A stretch of DNA of 64,000 nucleotides from Methanomicrobiales archaeon HGW-Methanomicrobiales-2 (GTDB taxonomy: Archaea; Halobacteriota; Methanomicrobia; Methanomicrobiales; Methanoculleaceae). Positions 53,039 to 62,289 of this stretch are shown piece after piece (position 1 is the stretch's first letter; each line of letters starts with the position of its first letter). The position numbers and the translations under genes were made by a program. Below the pieces are notes generated by a model. That model worked only from the letters and a program-made list of their open reading frames with translations. It did not search any database and was not told the DNA's origin. Where the stretch lies: positions 28,432-92,431 of the forward strand of contig PGYL01000008.1 in NCBI GenBank assembly GCA_002839645.1, read 5' to 3'.

Positions 53039-54586
53039 CTATGGACGCCGGGGATCTAAGGGTTCTGCCCCCTCCCCCTCCTCGGCTGCTTCTTCCTCCG
53101 GTGGTTCCTGACGGCGCTTCTCCCGGCGGCTCCTGACAGCTGAGAAGGGGAACTTCACGAAGTCCCGGAGGCCCCCTGCGGGGGAGAAGTTGCGCATATC
53201 CCGTCGGACCCCCGCGATGAGTTCGTCGACGACTTCCTGCTCCTTCGCCTCCCCCTCCTCCTGCACGGCCGCCAGCCGGTGAAGGGAGTAGAGCCCGAGG
53301 ATGAAGGCGAAGAGGAAGAAGAACTCCCACTGCTGGACGTCGAGGGTGACGAAGACGAGTTCCTGCACCGGGTCTTTCCAGATCAGGGTCCAGATCAGTT
53401 CCCGTTCGGCAAAGAAGTCCACGAAGAGCCCGCCGAGGATCGGGGCGACGCCGGCGGCGACCGAGTTGGCGAAGGTGCTCGCTGCAAGGTAACTGGTTGC
53501 CTGACCCTGCGGGGCCATCTTCAGGCTGATGTTTCCCGAAGCAAGCGAGACGCCTGCAAGCGAGATCCCCATCAGGATGTGGATGAGTATGAGCAGCGGA
53601 TAAGTCAGGACGTAGACGCCGGGGAGCGTGACGAACATCCACGCGAAGATCGCGAGCATGAACAGCGGGCCGCTCACAGCAAGGACCGACTTGTTGGAGT
53701 ACCGGTCGGAGACCCGACCCCATGACCGGTAGAAGACGATGTTCATGATCTGGCTGAGGATGCTGAGAGCGATGACGAGCGAGACCTCAAGGCCGATCCT
53801 CTGCAGCATGTAGACCGTGAAGAACGGCGAGGCAAGGTTGACGGCGAAGTTCCACGAGCCGAGAAAGATGATGAGGTTTTTGAAGTTGAGGTCCTGGAAC
53901 GGTTTTCTGATGGCGGCGAACAGGCCGTCCTCCCCGTTGTCGACGGCCATCCGGGGCTCGGGCGTGCGGGCGAGGTACGTGATCCCGATGAGGCCGGCGA
54001 TGAGCCCGAGGAGAAACAGGATGGAGTAGCCGTAGGCTGCAAGGTCCGGGAAGACGGCCTCCCATGAGTCGATGAAGAAACCGGCGACGAGGCTGATGAC
54101 GAGCGCAATTGCCGTGGAGAGGGTCAGCCGGTGGGAGAAGAAACTCCCGAGCCTGTCCTGCGGTATCAGGTCCCGCATCCAGGAGTTCCAGCCGCAGTGG
54201 GAGACCGCTGAGAACGACGCGTAGAAGGCGATCGATGCGATGAGCACGAATATCCCCTGCTCCGGCGAGAGGAAGAACGGTATCGCGATGATGGGTATCC
54301 AGCAGAGGCGCGCGGCGAGTGAAGCCGCGACGACGACCAGCCTTCGTTTGCGCACCCGGTCGACGATGTAGATGGCGGGTATCTGCAGGAGTTCTGCAAG
54401 CGGGGGGATGGCGGCGATCAGGCCGATGACGGTGTTGGACGCCCCGAGCTGCAGGGCGAAGGCTACGAGGAAGATGCCGCCGGTCAGCGTCACCATCGCC
54501 TGGGTGGCAAGGCCGTCCCTGATGACGAGCTTTAACCCGTGGCCGACCTCTTCGTCCGTCAGGCTCTCTTTTGTATCAAAGACCAT
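53039..54586 (-). CDS. Major facilitator superfamily transporter
   Basis: A 515-residue protein with about twelve membrane helices, and the loop 2-3 signature around IYIVDRVRKRRLVV. Helices such as FLLGLIAGLIGITYL, and the second-half loop SYRSWGRVSDRYSNKSVLAV, fit an MFS symporter or exporter. About 70 cytosolic residues at the end are highly charged with an acidic Glu/Ala run. Substrate unknown. The promoter is probably in the AT-rich stretch near 54710-54750. Confidence 0.85.
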   Translation of the reverse strand: MVFDTKESLTDEEVGHGLKLVIRDGLATQAMVTLTGGIFLVAFALQLGASNTVIGLIAAIPPLAELLQIPAIYIVDRVRKRRLVVVAASLAARLCWIPIIAIPFFLSPEQGIFVLIASIAFYASFSAVSHCGWNSWMRDLIPQDRLGSFFSHRLTLSTAIALVISLVAGFFIDSWEAVFPDLAAYGYSILFLLGLIAGLIGITYLARTPEPRMAVDNGEDGLFAAIRKPFQDLNFKNLIIFLGSWNFAVNLASPFFTVYMLQRIGLEVSLVIALSILSQIMNIVFYRSWGRVSDRYSNKSVLAVSGPLFMLAIFAWMFVTLPGVYVLTYPLLILIHILMGISLAGVSLASGNISLKMAPQGQATSYLAASTFANSVAAGVAPILGGLFVDFFAERELIWTLIWKDPVQELVFVTLDVQQWEFFFLFAFILGLYSLHRLAAVQEEGEAKEQEVVDELIAGVRRDMRNFSPAGGLRDFVKFPFSAVRSRREKRRQEPPEEEAAEEGEGAEPLDPRRP

Positions 54587-54850
54587 GCTCCACCCGGGTA
54601 CCCTCTTTTCACGGAACCGTTCCCCTCGAAGGACCGCCCGGCGGCAGGGTGATCCCTGCCGGAACTCCCGCGGCAGACCTTGCGGCGGACGCCGTTTCTC
54701 GGGTCTTATTGTATAAAAATAGAATTATATTAATCTGTTTGAATAAATTCCGCGACCCTCCGGGGATTTTTGGTGGGGACCCCGGAGCGGTCCAGGCTAT
54801 TTTTTGGTAGACTCTCTGTGGTAACTCCCCCGGAAGCTGCCGCGGCTCCC
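54587..54850. other. Intergenic region with AT-rich promoter and two hairpins
   Basis: About 260 bp upstream of the MFS gene. A 7-bp stem, GGCAGGG-TGAT-CCCTGCC (54643-54660), lies between the likely promoter and the start codon. An AT-rich segment (54709-54750, with TATAAAAATA) fits the promoter. An 8-bp stem, CTCCGGGG/CCCCGGAG (54758-54765 and 54780-54787), may end transcripts from the SDR remnant side. No gene is seen. Confidence 0.45.
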
Positions 54851-55064
54851 TCAACTCCCCGACGACCACGGCGTCCTGAAGTCGGCACAGAGGGTCAGCC
54901 CCCCGTCCACGTAGAGCGTCTGTCCGGTGATGTAAGCGGCCTCGTCGGACGCGAGGAAGGCGAAGGCCGCGGCGATCTCCTCGGGTTCTCCGGCGCGGCC
55001 CATCGGGATGTGCCCCTCAACGAGCGCCTTCTTCTCGGGGTCGTCCGCCCACTCCCGGTTTAGT
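54851..55064 (-). pseudogene. C-terminal remnant of a short-chain dehydrogenase (glucose 1-dehydrogenase-like)
   Basis: A minus-strand frame of about 70 codons reads [17 protein letters not shown], then [38 protein letters not shown] and a short tail. This is the typical C-terminal quarter of classical SDR enzymes. The Rossmann part with the Gly-rich motif and the YxxxK active site is missing; upstream sequence (55065-55201) has no similarity to it. The break is therefore a deletion or replacement between this site and the oxidoreductase gene. Confidence 0.75.
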
Positions 55065-55201
55065 GGGGTTCTAATTCATCTCAGCCCATCTTGTGCCGGG
55101 TTTTGGGCGGCGCCGATTGGAGCCCGTTGGGATTGAACGCCTGCGGGAATCCGGCCGGCACCCTGCCCGTCCCGGGTGGGTTATGATGGTCTCGGCCCTG
55201 T

Positions 55202-56086
55202 TCACCGCCGCTCCTCGAGCACCTTCCGGACGAGCGCCCTCCGGTCGGGCTTCCCGGCCGTGAGCGCCTGGAACTTCTCCTCGTAGACCGGTTTTTCGAC
55301 CGAGTAGAACGTGCCGAGTGGGATCGGCGCATCCCGGTCGTAGTCCCACTCCCGGATCTTGCCAAGAGCGCTCTCGAATTGGCCGGTGTCGACCTCGCCC
55401 TCCCGCAGCTCGTAGGCGTGCTCGTTATAGTAGTCGGTCAGGTTGAAGTAGGTCGCGCAGATCTGGAGGACGTCGACGAACGAGAACCCCCGGTGCATGA
55501 TCGCCTCCTTGAAGAGGTCTTTTAGTTGCCGGATCTTCTTCGTGTAGCCCCGCGCAATATGGGTGGCCCCGGTGGCGAGCATGACTTCGAGCGGGTTTAA
55601 GGGGTGCTCCGTTATCCCGCCGGGGGTGGAGCGGCCCTTAAAGCCGGTGGGCGACGTCGGGGTGTACTGCCCCGTCGTCAGCCCGTAGACCCGGTTGTCG
55701 TGGACAACCACGGTGATGTCGCTGTTCCGTTTGGCCGCGAAGATGAGGTGATCGAGGCCCTCGGCGAAGATGTCCCCGTCTCCGACGTGGCAGATCACCT
55801 TGAGATCCGGATTTGCAAGGCGTATCCCGGTGGCTGCCGGGACCGAACGGCCGTGGATGCCGTAGAAGCTGTTGACGTTTAAGTAGTCGACCAGCTTCCC
55901 GTGGCACCCGATGCCGCCGAGGAGGACGAAGTTCTCAAGCGGTATCCCCTCCTCCTCCGAGAGTTCGGCGATGGCCGACTTCATCATGTGCTCTATCGAG
56001 AAGTTGCCGCACCCGGGGCACCAGGTATTCTCTGCCGGGCTGATGAGCCCCCCGGCCGGTCGTCCGGCAGGCTGCTGTGGGCTCAT
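55202..56086 (-). CDS. 2-Oxoacid:ferredoxin oxidoreductase subunit beta
   Basis: A 294-residue TPP-binding subunit that decarboxylates a 2-oxoacid to the acyl-CoA with reduction of ferredoxin. The TPP motif is seen: TWCPGCGNFSIEHM-like entry, GIGCHGKL, and the GDGDIFAEGLDHLIFAAKRN Mg/TPP motif, then DNRVYGLTTGQYTPTSP. The start overlaps the alpha-subunit stop by 4 bp. The substrate class (2-oxoglutarate, pyruvate-like or branched-chain) cannot be fixed; delta ferredoxin-type subunits are not adjacent. Confidence 0.88.
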   Translation of the reverse strand: MSPQQPAGRPAGGLISPAENTWCPGCGNFSIEHMMKSAIAELSEEEGIPLENFVLLGGIGCHGKLVDYLNVNSFYGIHGRSVPAATGIRLANPDLKVICHVGDGDIFAEGLDHLIFAAKRNSDITVVVHDNRVYGLTTGQYTPTSPTGFKGRSTPGGITEHPLNPLEVMLATGATHIARGYTKKIRQLKDLFKEAIMHRGFSFVDVLQICATYFNLTDYYNEHAYELREGEVDTGQFESALGKIREWDYDRDAPIPLGTFYSVEKPVYEEKFQALTAGKPDRRALVRKVLEERR

Positions 56087-57741
56087 GCGAAGACCTCCAG
56101 AAGCCTCGCCTCCAGTTCATCGACCGCAAACGGCCGCCCGTCGTGCTTCAGAACCGGACGGCCGGGGTCGAAGCCCTGCTGCCGGAGGAGACGGGCGAGC
56201 TGCCCGGTGGCGTTGTTCTCGACGCAGGCGACCTTCCCCGCCCCGATCATCGCCTCCTTCCACTGCCGGGCGGGGAACGGCGCAAGAACGAGCGGCTGGA
56301 CAACCTGCGCCCCGAACCGTTCGGCGGCCTCGATGCACGCCGACTTCTCCGACCCCCAGCAGATAATTGTCTTCCCGGCGTCCCGGGGGCCGTAACTCCT
56401 CACCGTCGGGTACGTGCTGAGTTCCGCCTTCAGGCTCTCGCCTTTCCGGAACATCTTCTCCTGCAGCGCCGTGACGCCCTCTACCGCCTCCGTGGTGAAC
56501 CCTATCTCGTCGTGGGCGTAACTGCTCACCTTGACGACGGCGCCTTCCCTCCCCGGGAAGGCGAGCGGCGAGACCCCGTCCTCCGTCCGGGCATACCGCC
56601 GGTACTCCCCTGTACCGTCCCAGAGTACCGGCTCGGGGTCCGGGGGCTCTATGATGGCCCCGACATCAAAGGAGTAGGCTCCTTCCGCGAGCGTCTTGTC
56701 GGTGAGGATGATCGCGGGGACCTGGTACCTCCAGGAGAGCATCAGGGCGGTCGCCGACCAGGCGTAGGTCTCCGCGAGGTCGCCCGGGGCGACGACGAGC
56801 CGGGGGAACTCCCCCTGTCCTGCGTTCAGGACAAAGTGGAGATCGGTCTGGGAGGTGTAGGTCGGCATGCCGGTGCTCGGACCGGGCCGCTGCCCCATCA
56901 CGATCGTCACGGGGATCTCGGACATCCCTGCAAGGGAGAGCCCTTCGGTCATCAGGCAGAACCCGCCGCCCGCGGTGCCGACCGCCGCCTTCTCGCCGGC
57001 ATAGGCGAGCCCGAGGGCCATCAGGATGACGCTGATCTCGTTTTCCGGGTGGAGGACCTTGATGGCGAGGTCTTCTGCGTGCCCGGCAAGGAAGTGGAGG
57101 AGGTTCGACGTCGGGGTCATCGGGTAGGCGACGTAGGACTCAAGCCCGCCGTGGACGAGCCCGAGCCCCGTGACCTCGTTTCCCGTCAGGACCGGGAGCG
57201 ACGGGCGCTCGAGCGGCTCGACGGTGAAGACGTCTCCTGCGGCGTCGTAACCCCGTCCGGCGACCCGGAGGTTTGCCTCCAGGTGCTTTGCGGGGACGCT
57301 TCCGCGAATGACGTCCTCGAGGACCTCCCGGCCGATGCCCGCCACCCGGGTGAGCGCCCCGAGCATCGCGGAGTTCCCCGTGATCGGGGGCGCCTTCTCT
57401 TCTTCGACGATCCGGTCGAGCGGGAGGCCGTAGCCTTCGGCCCGCATCACCTGCGAGGCGTCGTATACGACGGTTGTAGCGTCGTGGACCCTCTGCCGGT
57501 GGTTGTCGATGCTGTTCTGGTCGAAGGCGAGGAGGACGTCGACCTGGGTGCGGTGCGCCCCGATGGTCCTTTCCGAAGCCCGGATGATCGCGAAGTTGTG
57601 CCCGCCCCGGATGAGCGAAGGGTAATCGAAGTACATGTAGGTGCGGTAGCCGAGGCGGGAGAAGAGGCCGGCGATGGAGAGGCCTGCTGTGTTGATGCCC
57701 TCCCCGGCCTTCCCGCCGATCAGTACGGAGTATTCGGTCAT
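56083..57741 (-). CDS. 2-Oxoacid:ferredoxin oxidoreductase subunit alpha with fused gamma domain
   Basis: About 552 residues from MTEYSVLIGGKAGEG; a longer frame to 58176 runs through the neighbouring gene and is rejected. Residues 1-180 are the gamma domain (GKAGEGINTAGLSIAGLFSRLGY). The rest is the alpha PYR domain with LTGNEVTGLGLVHGGLESYVAYPMTPTSNLLHF-like residues and VGTAGGGFCLMTEGLSLAGMSE. Forms a complex with the beta subunit downstream. Fused gamma-alpha is the common archaeal KorA/OorA type. The substrate is unassigned. Confidence 0.87.
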   Translation of the reverse strand: MTEYSVLIGGKAGEGINTAGLSIAGLFSRLGYRTYMYFDYPSLIRGGHNFAIIRASERTIGAHRTQVDVLLAFDQNSIDNHRQRVHDATTVVYDASQVMRAEGYGLPLDRIVEEEKAPPITGNSAMLGALTRVAGIGREVLEDVIRGSVPAKHLEANLRVAGRGYDAAGDVFTVEPLERPSLPVLTGNEVTGLGLVHGGLESYVAYPMTPTSNLLHFLAGHAEDLAIKVLHPENEISVILMALGLAYAGEKAAVGTAGGGFCLMTEGLSLAGMSEIPVTIVMGQRPGPSTGMPTYTSQTDLHFVLNAGQGEFPRLVVAPGDLAETYAWSATALMLSWRYQVPAIILTDKTLAEGAYSFDVGAIIEPPDPEPVLWDGTGEYRRYARTEDGVSPLAFPGREGAVVKVSSYAHDEIGFTTEAVEGVTALQEKMFRKGESLKAELSTYPTVRSYGPRDAGKTIICWGSEKSACIEAAERFGAQVVQPLVLAPFPARQWKEAMIGAGKVACVENNATGQLARLLRQQGFDPGRPVLKHDGRPFAVDELEARLLEVFA

Positions 57742-57772
57742 GGTGATCGGGCGTGGCGTAGATTGCCCGCGG

Positions 57773-57781
57773 GTATATATG
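57773..57781 (-). promoter_or_regulatory. TATA box of the 2-oxoacid oxidoreductase operon
   Basis: CATATATAC on the minus strand, about 33 bp before the alpha-subunit start. Confidence 0.45.
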
Positions 57782-57796
57782 TTGTGTCCGGCCTCT

Positions 57797-58543
57797 TCAC
57801 CGGACAACCGGCGACGCCGTCTCGTCGAAGGGGTTGCTCCGCATCGCAAGCGAGAAGAGGTAGGGGTAGTTCTTCTGGAGATACTCCATGTAGCCGAGCC
57901 ACTGCCCGACGAGCAGGCTGTACACCCTTGCGATGTCCCCGCTGAGGTGCCTGAGGTCGCTCTCCGGGAGCCCGGTGAAGTCTCCCCGCCGTTCGAGTTC
58001 CTCGGTGAGGTGGAATACCGCACGAAGGAGGTCGGTGAACGATTCGTGCTCCATGAGGACGGGGTTCTCGAGCAGGCGGAGATGGAAGCCCCGGCGCTCT
58101 TTGAGGTACCGGCAGAGTTCCTGCAGGTCCGCGGCGTCGACGGCGACACTGCAGGGGTGATGCCGGAGGCGATCACGCACCGCCGAGAAGATCTCCGGCG
58201 TCCAGGCGTCCGTCACGACGAGGTCCTGCCGCACCTCCGGGAGGTGCGGGTCGTGGTCCGAGAGGAAGGTGAGGAGCCCGGTGCCGACCTCCGAGAAGAA
58301 GGTCCCGATGACCATGTTCAGCTTATCCAGCCTCTCGCGCTTTGCCCGGACACTCAGGAGCTGGTTTAAGATCAACGTGACCAGGAGGACGTTTATCGGC
58401 AGAAACCCGAGAGCGTTGAAGATGTACTGGTAGGTATTCACCGGATCGCCGAGCAGGAGGTACTTCGCGGTGTAGACGGCGACCGCGAAGGCGATCAGGA
58501 CGATCCCGAGCCGTACTTCCCAGGTCCGGAGGCTGAGGCGCAT
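57797..58543 (-). CDS. Conserved membrane protein of unknown function with cytosolic domain
   Basis: A 248-residue protein with two N-terminal helices (LGIVLIAFAVAVYTAKYLLLG and ALGFLPINVLLVTLILNQLL) followed by a charged amphipathic helix (SVRAKRERLDKLNMVIG) and a soluble helical domain of about 160 residues. I do not recognise a named family. The layout (two helices, coiled linker, cytosolic alpha domain) is like a membrane-bound sensor or scaffold. It is transcribed towards the 2-oxoacid oxidoreductase gene but has that gene's promoter in between. Confidence 0.6.
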   Translation of the reverse strand: MRLSLRTWEVRLGIVLIAFAVAVYTAKYLLLGDPVNTYQYIFNALGFLPINVLLVTLILNQLLSVRAKRERLDKLNMVIGTFFSEVGTGLLTFLSDHDPHLPEVRQDLVVTDAWTPEIFSAVRDRLRHHPCSVAVDAADLQELCRYLKERRGFHLRLLENPVLMEHESFTDLLRAVFHLTEELERRGDFTGLPESDLRHLSGDIARVYSLLVGQWLGYMEYLQKNYPYLFSLAMRSNPFDETASPVVR

Positions 58544-58597
58544 GATACAGGAAGATACGTCAGGTGGGAAAAATAAAGGTTGGGCCCCGGGAGCCCC

Positions 58598-59728
58598 TCA
58601 GACCGGGAGGCGCGACGGCGTTGGCACCTCAAGGGGTGCGGGAACCTTCCGCCGCTCTGCGATCTCCGCCTCGACCCAGGCGACCAGGTCGAGCAGGCCC
58701 GCCTCGAGGGTGACCTCCGGGGCGTAGCCGAGGACTTCCCGGGCACGGCTGATATCCGCGATACAGTGGCGGATATCGCCGATACGGCCGGTCCCCATGA
58801 TCCCCGGGGGGAGGTGCTGGCGCCGGGTTATCGTCGCAAGAAGCGTGGCGACAGTCCGGAACGTATAGGGGCGGCCGCTCCCTATGTTGAACGTTTCGCC
58901 GGTCGCAGAGGGCGACTCAAGAGCCAGGCGGAAGGCGCGCACCGCGTCGTAGACGCTCACGAAGTCACGCTGCTGGTAGCCGTCCTCAAAGAGATGCACC
59001 GGGAGATCCTGGAGCAGGCGGGATGCATACTCGGTCAGCATGCCGGAGTAGGGGCTGGAGTATGCCTGCTGCGGACCGTAGACGGGAAAAAGCCGGAGAA
59101 TGGTCGTCGGAATGCCGTATGTCGCCCCGATCAGCCTGCACATCTCCTCCTGGTCGTACTTGGAGAGGGCGTAGACCGAGAGCGGCGACGCCTCCTTTGT
59201 CTCCGGGGTCGGGAGGGGATAGATCACCTCCCCGTCCGGGCTCCGGGGCTCCCAGTCTCCCCGTGCCGTCTGGTCGGGCGAGCGCTGGATCTTCGGGTAG
59301 ATGGTGCCGTTGTACGAGCAGTATAAGCCTTCCCCGTAGACGACACTGCTCGAAGCAACGATGAGCCGCTCGACCGGGCGGTCGAGCAGGGCCTCGAGGA
59401 GGACGGCGGTCCCTGCGGTGTTGACGCTCATGTACTGCTCGATCCGGTACATGCTCGACCGCTCCCCGACGACCGCTGCCAGGTGAATGACGGCGTCGAC
59501 TCCTTCCAGGGCCTCCCGTAGCCGGTGTGGGTCCCGTATATCCCCGACGAAGACCTCCGCCCGCCGGTCGAGATGGTCGGGCCGCTGCCTCTCCGGCCCG
59601 TGCACCCGTGGCGTCAGGTTATCGAGGATACGGACCCCGTAGCCATGCTGAAGCAACTCCGTTGCGAGGTGCGACCCGATGAATCCCGCTCCCCCGGTGA
59701 TGAGAATGGTCGGATTATCCGTCTGCAT
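58598..59728 (-). CDS. NAD-dependent nucleotide-sugar epimerase/dehydratase
   Basis: A 376-residue extended SDR enzyme, closest in layout to UDP-glucose 4-epimerase. Motifs: ITGGAGFIGSHLATELL (NAD), VIHLAAVVGE, VASSSVVYGEG, the active-site YALSKYDQE (YxxxK), LRLFPVYGPQQAYS and NIGSGRPYTFRTVA. An insert of about 40 residues before YxxxK makes it longer than usual. It probably makes a sugar precursor for surface glycans. A TATA-rich segment (AAATATTATTAAAAAA) lies 60-80 bp upstream. Confidence 0.87.
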   Translation of the reverse strand: MQTDNPTILITGGAGFIGSHLATELLQHGYGVRILDNLTPRVHGPERQRPDHLDRRAEVFVGDIRDPHRLREALEGVDAVIHLAAVVGERSSMYRIEQYMSVNTAGTAVLLEALLDRPVERLIVASSSVVYGEGLYCSYNGTIYPKIQRSPDQTARGDWEPRSPDGEVIYPLPTPETKEASPLSVYALSKYDQEEMCRLIGATYGIPTTILRLFPVYGPQQAYSSPYSGMLTEYASRLLQDLPVHLFEDGYQQRDFVSVYDAVRAFRLALESPSATGETFNIGSGRPYTFRTVATLLATITRRQHLPPGIMGTGRIGDIRHCIADISRAREVLGYAPEVTLEAGLLDLVAWVEAEIAERRKVPAPLEVPTPSRLPV

Positions 59729-59909
59729 GATGTATCAGGCACACCTGATGGCACTCTTTGCATTAAATATTATCGTGGATGCGAAATATTATTAAAAAAC
59801 AGTTATCCGGGGTATCTGTATCTCCCCCGGTTGCTTTACTCCCCGGCCCAGCGCTCTGGACGCGGTGTGCGGCCACCGGGGGTATTCACCTGCTCGCACC
59901 ATCCCATGT

Positions 59910-61499
59910 TTACGAATCGAGGACTGCTTCGGCAGCGTCGCGGTAGGCCCGCATCACGTACGGGATGCCGGAGACCGCTTCCGCCTCCTCGGTCAGTGCC
60001 ATCAGGTCGTTCCGGCCGACTGTCTTGAGGTTGAAGTTCCGCGACCCGGCCATGATCTGCTGGAGCCCGGTCCTGAACTTCTGGGCGTAGGTGTAGATCC
60101 CGATTGCTCCGAGCGGGATCTTGTCTATCCGACCGGGGTATTTCTCCTTGAGTTCCTCGTAGCAGACGAAGATCTCCTCGACGGTGCTGCCGTACTTCGA
60201 GACGGTCTTGGGGATCTCGCCGGTCTCAAGCCACTTTGCAATGTTCTTCCCGACCATGCCGGGGATCATCAGGCCGCGGCCCATGCAGACCGCCCTGACG
60301 TGGGGGCTGCCCATAGCGATAGCCTTGAAGATGTTGGCCTCGTCTGCGAACCCGCCGGCGATGGCGAGGTCCGGAACGCGGATGCCCCGTGCTCTCAGCC
60401 GCTCGGCGAACTGGTAGGCAAGGGACTCGATGTAGAAGGTCGGGATGCCCCACTCATTCATCATCGGCCAGGGGCTCATCCCCGTGCCGCCGGGCGCGCC
60501 GTCGATGGTAAGGAGGTCGATCTTTGCTTCGGCACCATACCGCATTGCCATTGCGAGTTCGACGGCCGAGTAGGCGCCGGTCTTGAGGGTGACCCGCTTG
60601 AATCCGACGTCGCGGAGCCGGTCGACCTCCTCAAGGAATCCTTCCCGGCTGACGAAGCCGAGGCGTGAGTGCCGCTCGAACTCCTTTATGGCGCCATCCT
60701 TGAAGGCTGCCTGCACTTCGGAGGATCCCGGGTCCGGGAGGACGATGTAGCCGCGATTCTTGAGTTGGTTTGCCCGGTCGAGGTTCCCGACCTTGATCTC
60801 GCCGCCGATGCACTTTGCACCCTGACCCCACTTCAGTTCGATCGTCTCCAGGTTGTGCTTCGAGGAGACATACTCCGCGGTTCCAAGCCGCGTGTCCTCC
60901 ACATTCAACTGCACCAGGAGTTCGCCGTACCGGTCATGGAACTGCCGGTAGATATCGATACGGCGGTCCATCTCGGGGGACTTGCTGACCTTGCCGTTGT
61001 GGTCGAGCTCCAGTTTCGGGTCGACCCCGCAGACGTTCTCTCCACAGACGAGCGTGATACCCGATATGGCGGCTCCGATGGCGAAGTGTTCCCAGTTTGC
61101 CCGGGCGATCTCGGTCGACCCGAGCGCTCCGGTGAAGATCGGAACCCGCATCGGGACCTTGATGTCCCATCCATACTCGGTCCGGGTATCGACGTCGGGG
61201 AATACGGCGGTGTCGGGGCCGGCCTCGACGCCTTCCGGCAGTCCCTTTGCACCCTGCGCGTAGCCCTGGATATTCAGGTGCGAGTAGTCTATCGGGTAGT
61301 CCTTGTCCGCGCCAGCGGTGATCTCGCCGAACGGGCCGGGATAGAGCACTTCCCTGCCCCGGAAGGAAGAGAGCCAGATTTCGCAGGATCCCTTGCACCC
61401 ATCGACGCACCGGCTGCAGATGCCGGACATGGGCACAACATCCCGGGAACGGTTGGCCGTTCCCGTTGCTTCGTTAGCGTTAGGTCTTCGCAGGTTCAT
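59910..61499 (-). CDS. FMN-binding glutamate synthase-family protein (archaeal GltB-like)
   Basis: About 529 residues with the start at MNLRRPNANE, preceded by AGGTG; a longer frame to 61571 has no ribosome site. An N-terminal Cys cluster (GICSRCVDGCKGSCEIW) is followed by the FMN/alpha-beta barrel of the glutamate synthase central region: KWGQGAKCIGGEI, TIDGAPGGTGMSPWPMM, RVPDLAIAGGFADEANIFKAIAMG. The glutaminase and GXGXG domains are absent, as in stand-alone archaeal forms. It may reduce a 2-oxoglutarate/ammonia adduct with a ferredoxin-like donor. Confidence 0.85.
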   Translation of the reverse strand: MNLRRPNANEATGTANRSRDVVPMSGICSRCVDGCKGSCEIWLSSFRGREVLYPGPFGEITAGADKDYPIDYSHLNIQGYAQGAKGLPEGVEAGPDTAVFPDVDTRTEYGWDIKVPMRVPIFTGALGSTEIARANWEHFAIGAAISGITLVCGENVCGVDPKLELDHNGKVSKSPEMDRRIDIYRQFHDRYGELLVQLNVEDTRLGTAEYVSSKHNLETIELKWGQGAKCIGGEIKVGNLDRANQLKNRGYIVLPDPGSSEVQAAFKDGAIKEFERHSRLGFVSREGFLEEVDRLRDVGFKRVTLKTGAYSAVELAMAMRYGAEAKIDLLTIDGAPGGTGMSPWPMMNEWGIPTFYIESLAYQFAERLRARGIRVPDLAIAGGFADEANIFKAIAMGSPHVRAVCMGRGLMIPGMVGKNIAKWLETGEIPKTVSKYGSTVEEIFVCYEELKEKYPGRIDKIPLGAIGIYTYAQKFRTGLQQIMAGSRNFNLKTVGRNDLMALTEEAEAVSGIPYVMRAYRDAAEAVLDS

Positions 61500-61707
61500 T
61501 GTCGCACCTATGTGTGGATAGAAGGTTCCTTCCTGTGGATATAATCCTTTCTGTGCTGGGGGCTGCCGCATCCGGGTTTTCCTGCAATCGGGCGAGATCC
61601 GCCGGGTCGGCGGCTCTGCAACAACACCGGTTATTTATACCGTCGTATCCCCGGTGTTGGGGGAGCGCGACGAAAAGGTGAAATACCTTGATGTGCATGA
61701 ATGCTTT

Positions 61708-62172
61708 ATGAACTTCAGGTTGCTATCAGCTCTGATTGTACTTCTGGTCGCATTTTCGCTCTGCGCCGCCTGCACCGGCTCTGGCGAGCCCACCGGACCG
61801 TCCCAGACCCAGACCCCGGCGGTCACGGCAACGCCTGCGCCCACGACCCCTGTCTCGCTTACGCCCGGCCCGACGCAGACAGTGCCGCCGGGAAAAGAGG
61901 TTGTGTTCGGGATCGAGCCGGGGTATCCCTCCCGGTATACGCATGACCTCACCATCACCTTCAACGGCGGCAAAGGCCAGGACTTTGTGAACGGCATCGA
62001 TCTTCGCGTGACCAAATCGACCGGGGAGGTCATCACCGAGAAGATGCAGCCCATCAAGGGCGAAAATGTAATCATCAAGAACGCACAGGGTGAGAACCGG
62101 GTTGAGATAACCGTCGCTCTCGTTACCGGAGGCTCCTACAAGATCACAGACGAGATCGTAAAAGTCGCGTAA
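61708..62172 (+). CDS. Small probable lipoprotein with Thr/Pro linker
   Basis: About 154 residues from MNFRLLSALIV. The signal peptide ends in a lipobox-like SLCAAC, followed by a Thr/Pro/Ser-rich linker (a probable glycosylated spacer), then one compact domain of about 90 residues with YTHDLTITFNGGKGQDFVNGIDLRVT and ITVALVTGGSYKITDEIV, probably beta-sandwich. A TATA-like GTTATTTATAC lies near 61630. Similar small exported proteins are frequent in Methanomicrobiales; function unknown. Confidence 0.7.
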   Translation: MNFRLLSALIVLLVAFSLCAACTGSGEPTGPSQTQTPAVTATPAPTTPVSLTPGPTQTVPPGKEVVFGIEPGYPSRYTHDLTITFNGGKGQDFVNGIDLRVTKSTGEVITEKMQPIKGENVIIKNAQGENRVEITVALVTGGSYKITDEIVKVA

Positions 62173-62289
62173 CCTGCACGATCTCTCTTTTTTGATGACT
62201 GATCCGAAGCCCGGTCGTCCGGGAAACGGTTGAGGTCTGGTATCTGCTCCCCGTCGATCAACGGGGTGGCCGGGCAGGATTTTCCCCCC

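Noticed and set aside
57742..58176. Upstream extension of the 2-oxoacid oxidoreductase alpha frame
   Set aside because: It reads through the neighbouring membrane-protein gene in another frame; the MTEYSVLIGGKAGEG start and a TATA box support 57741.
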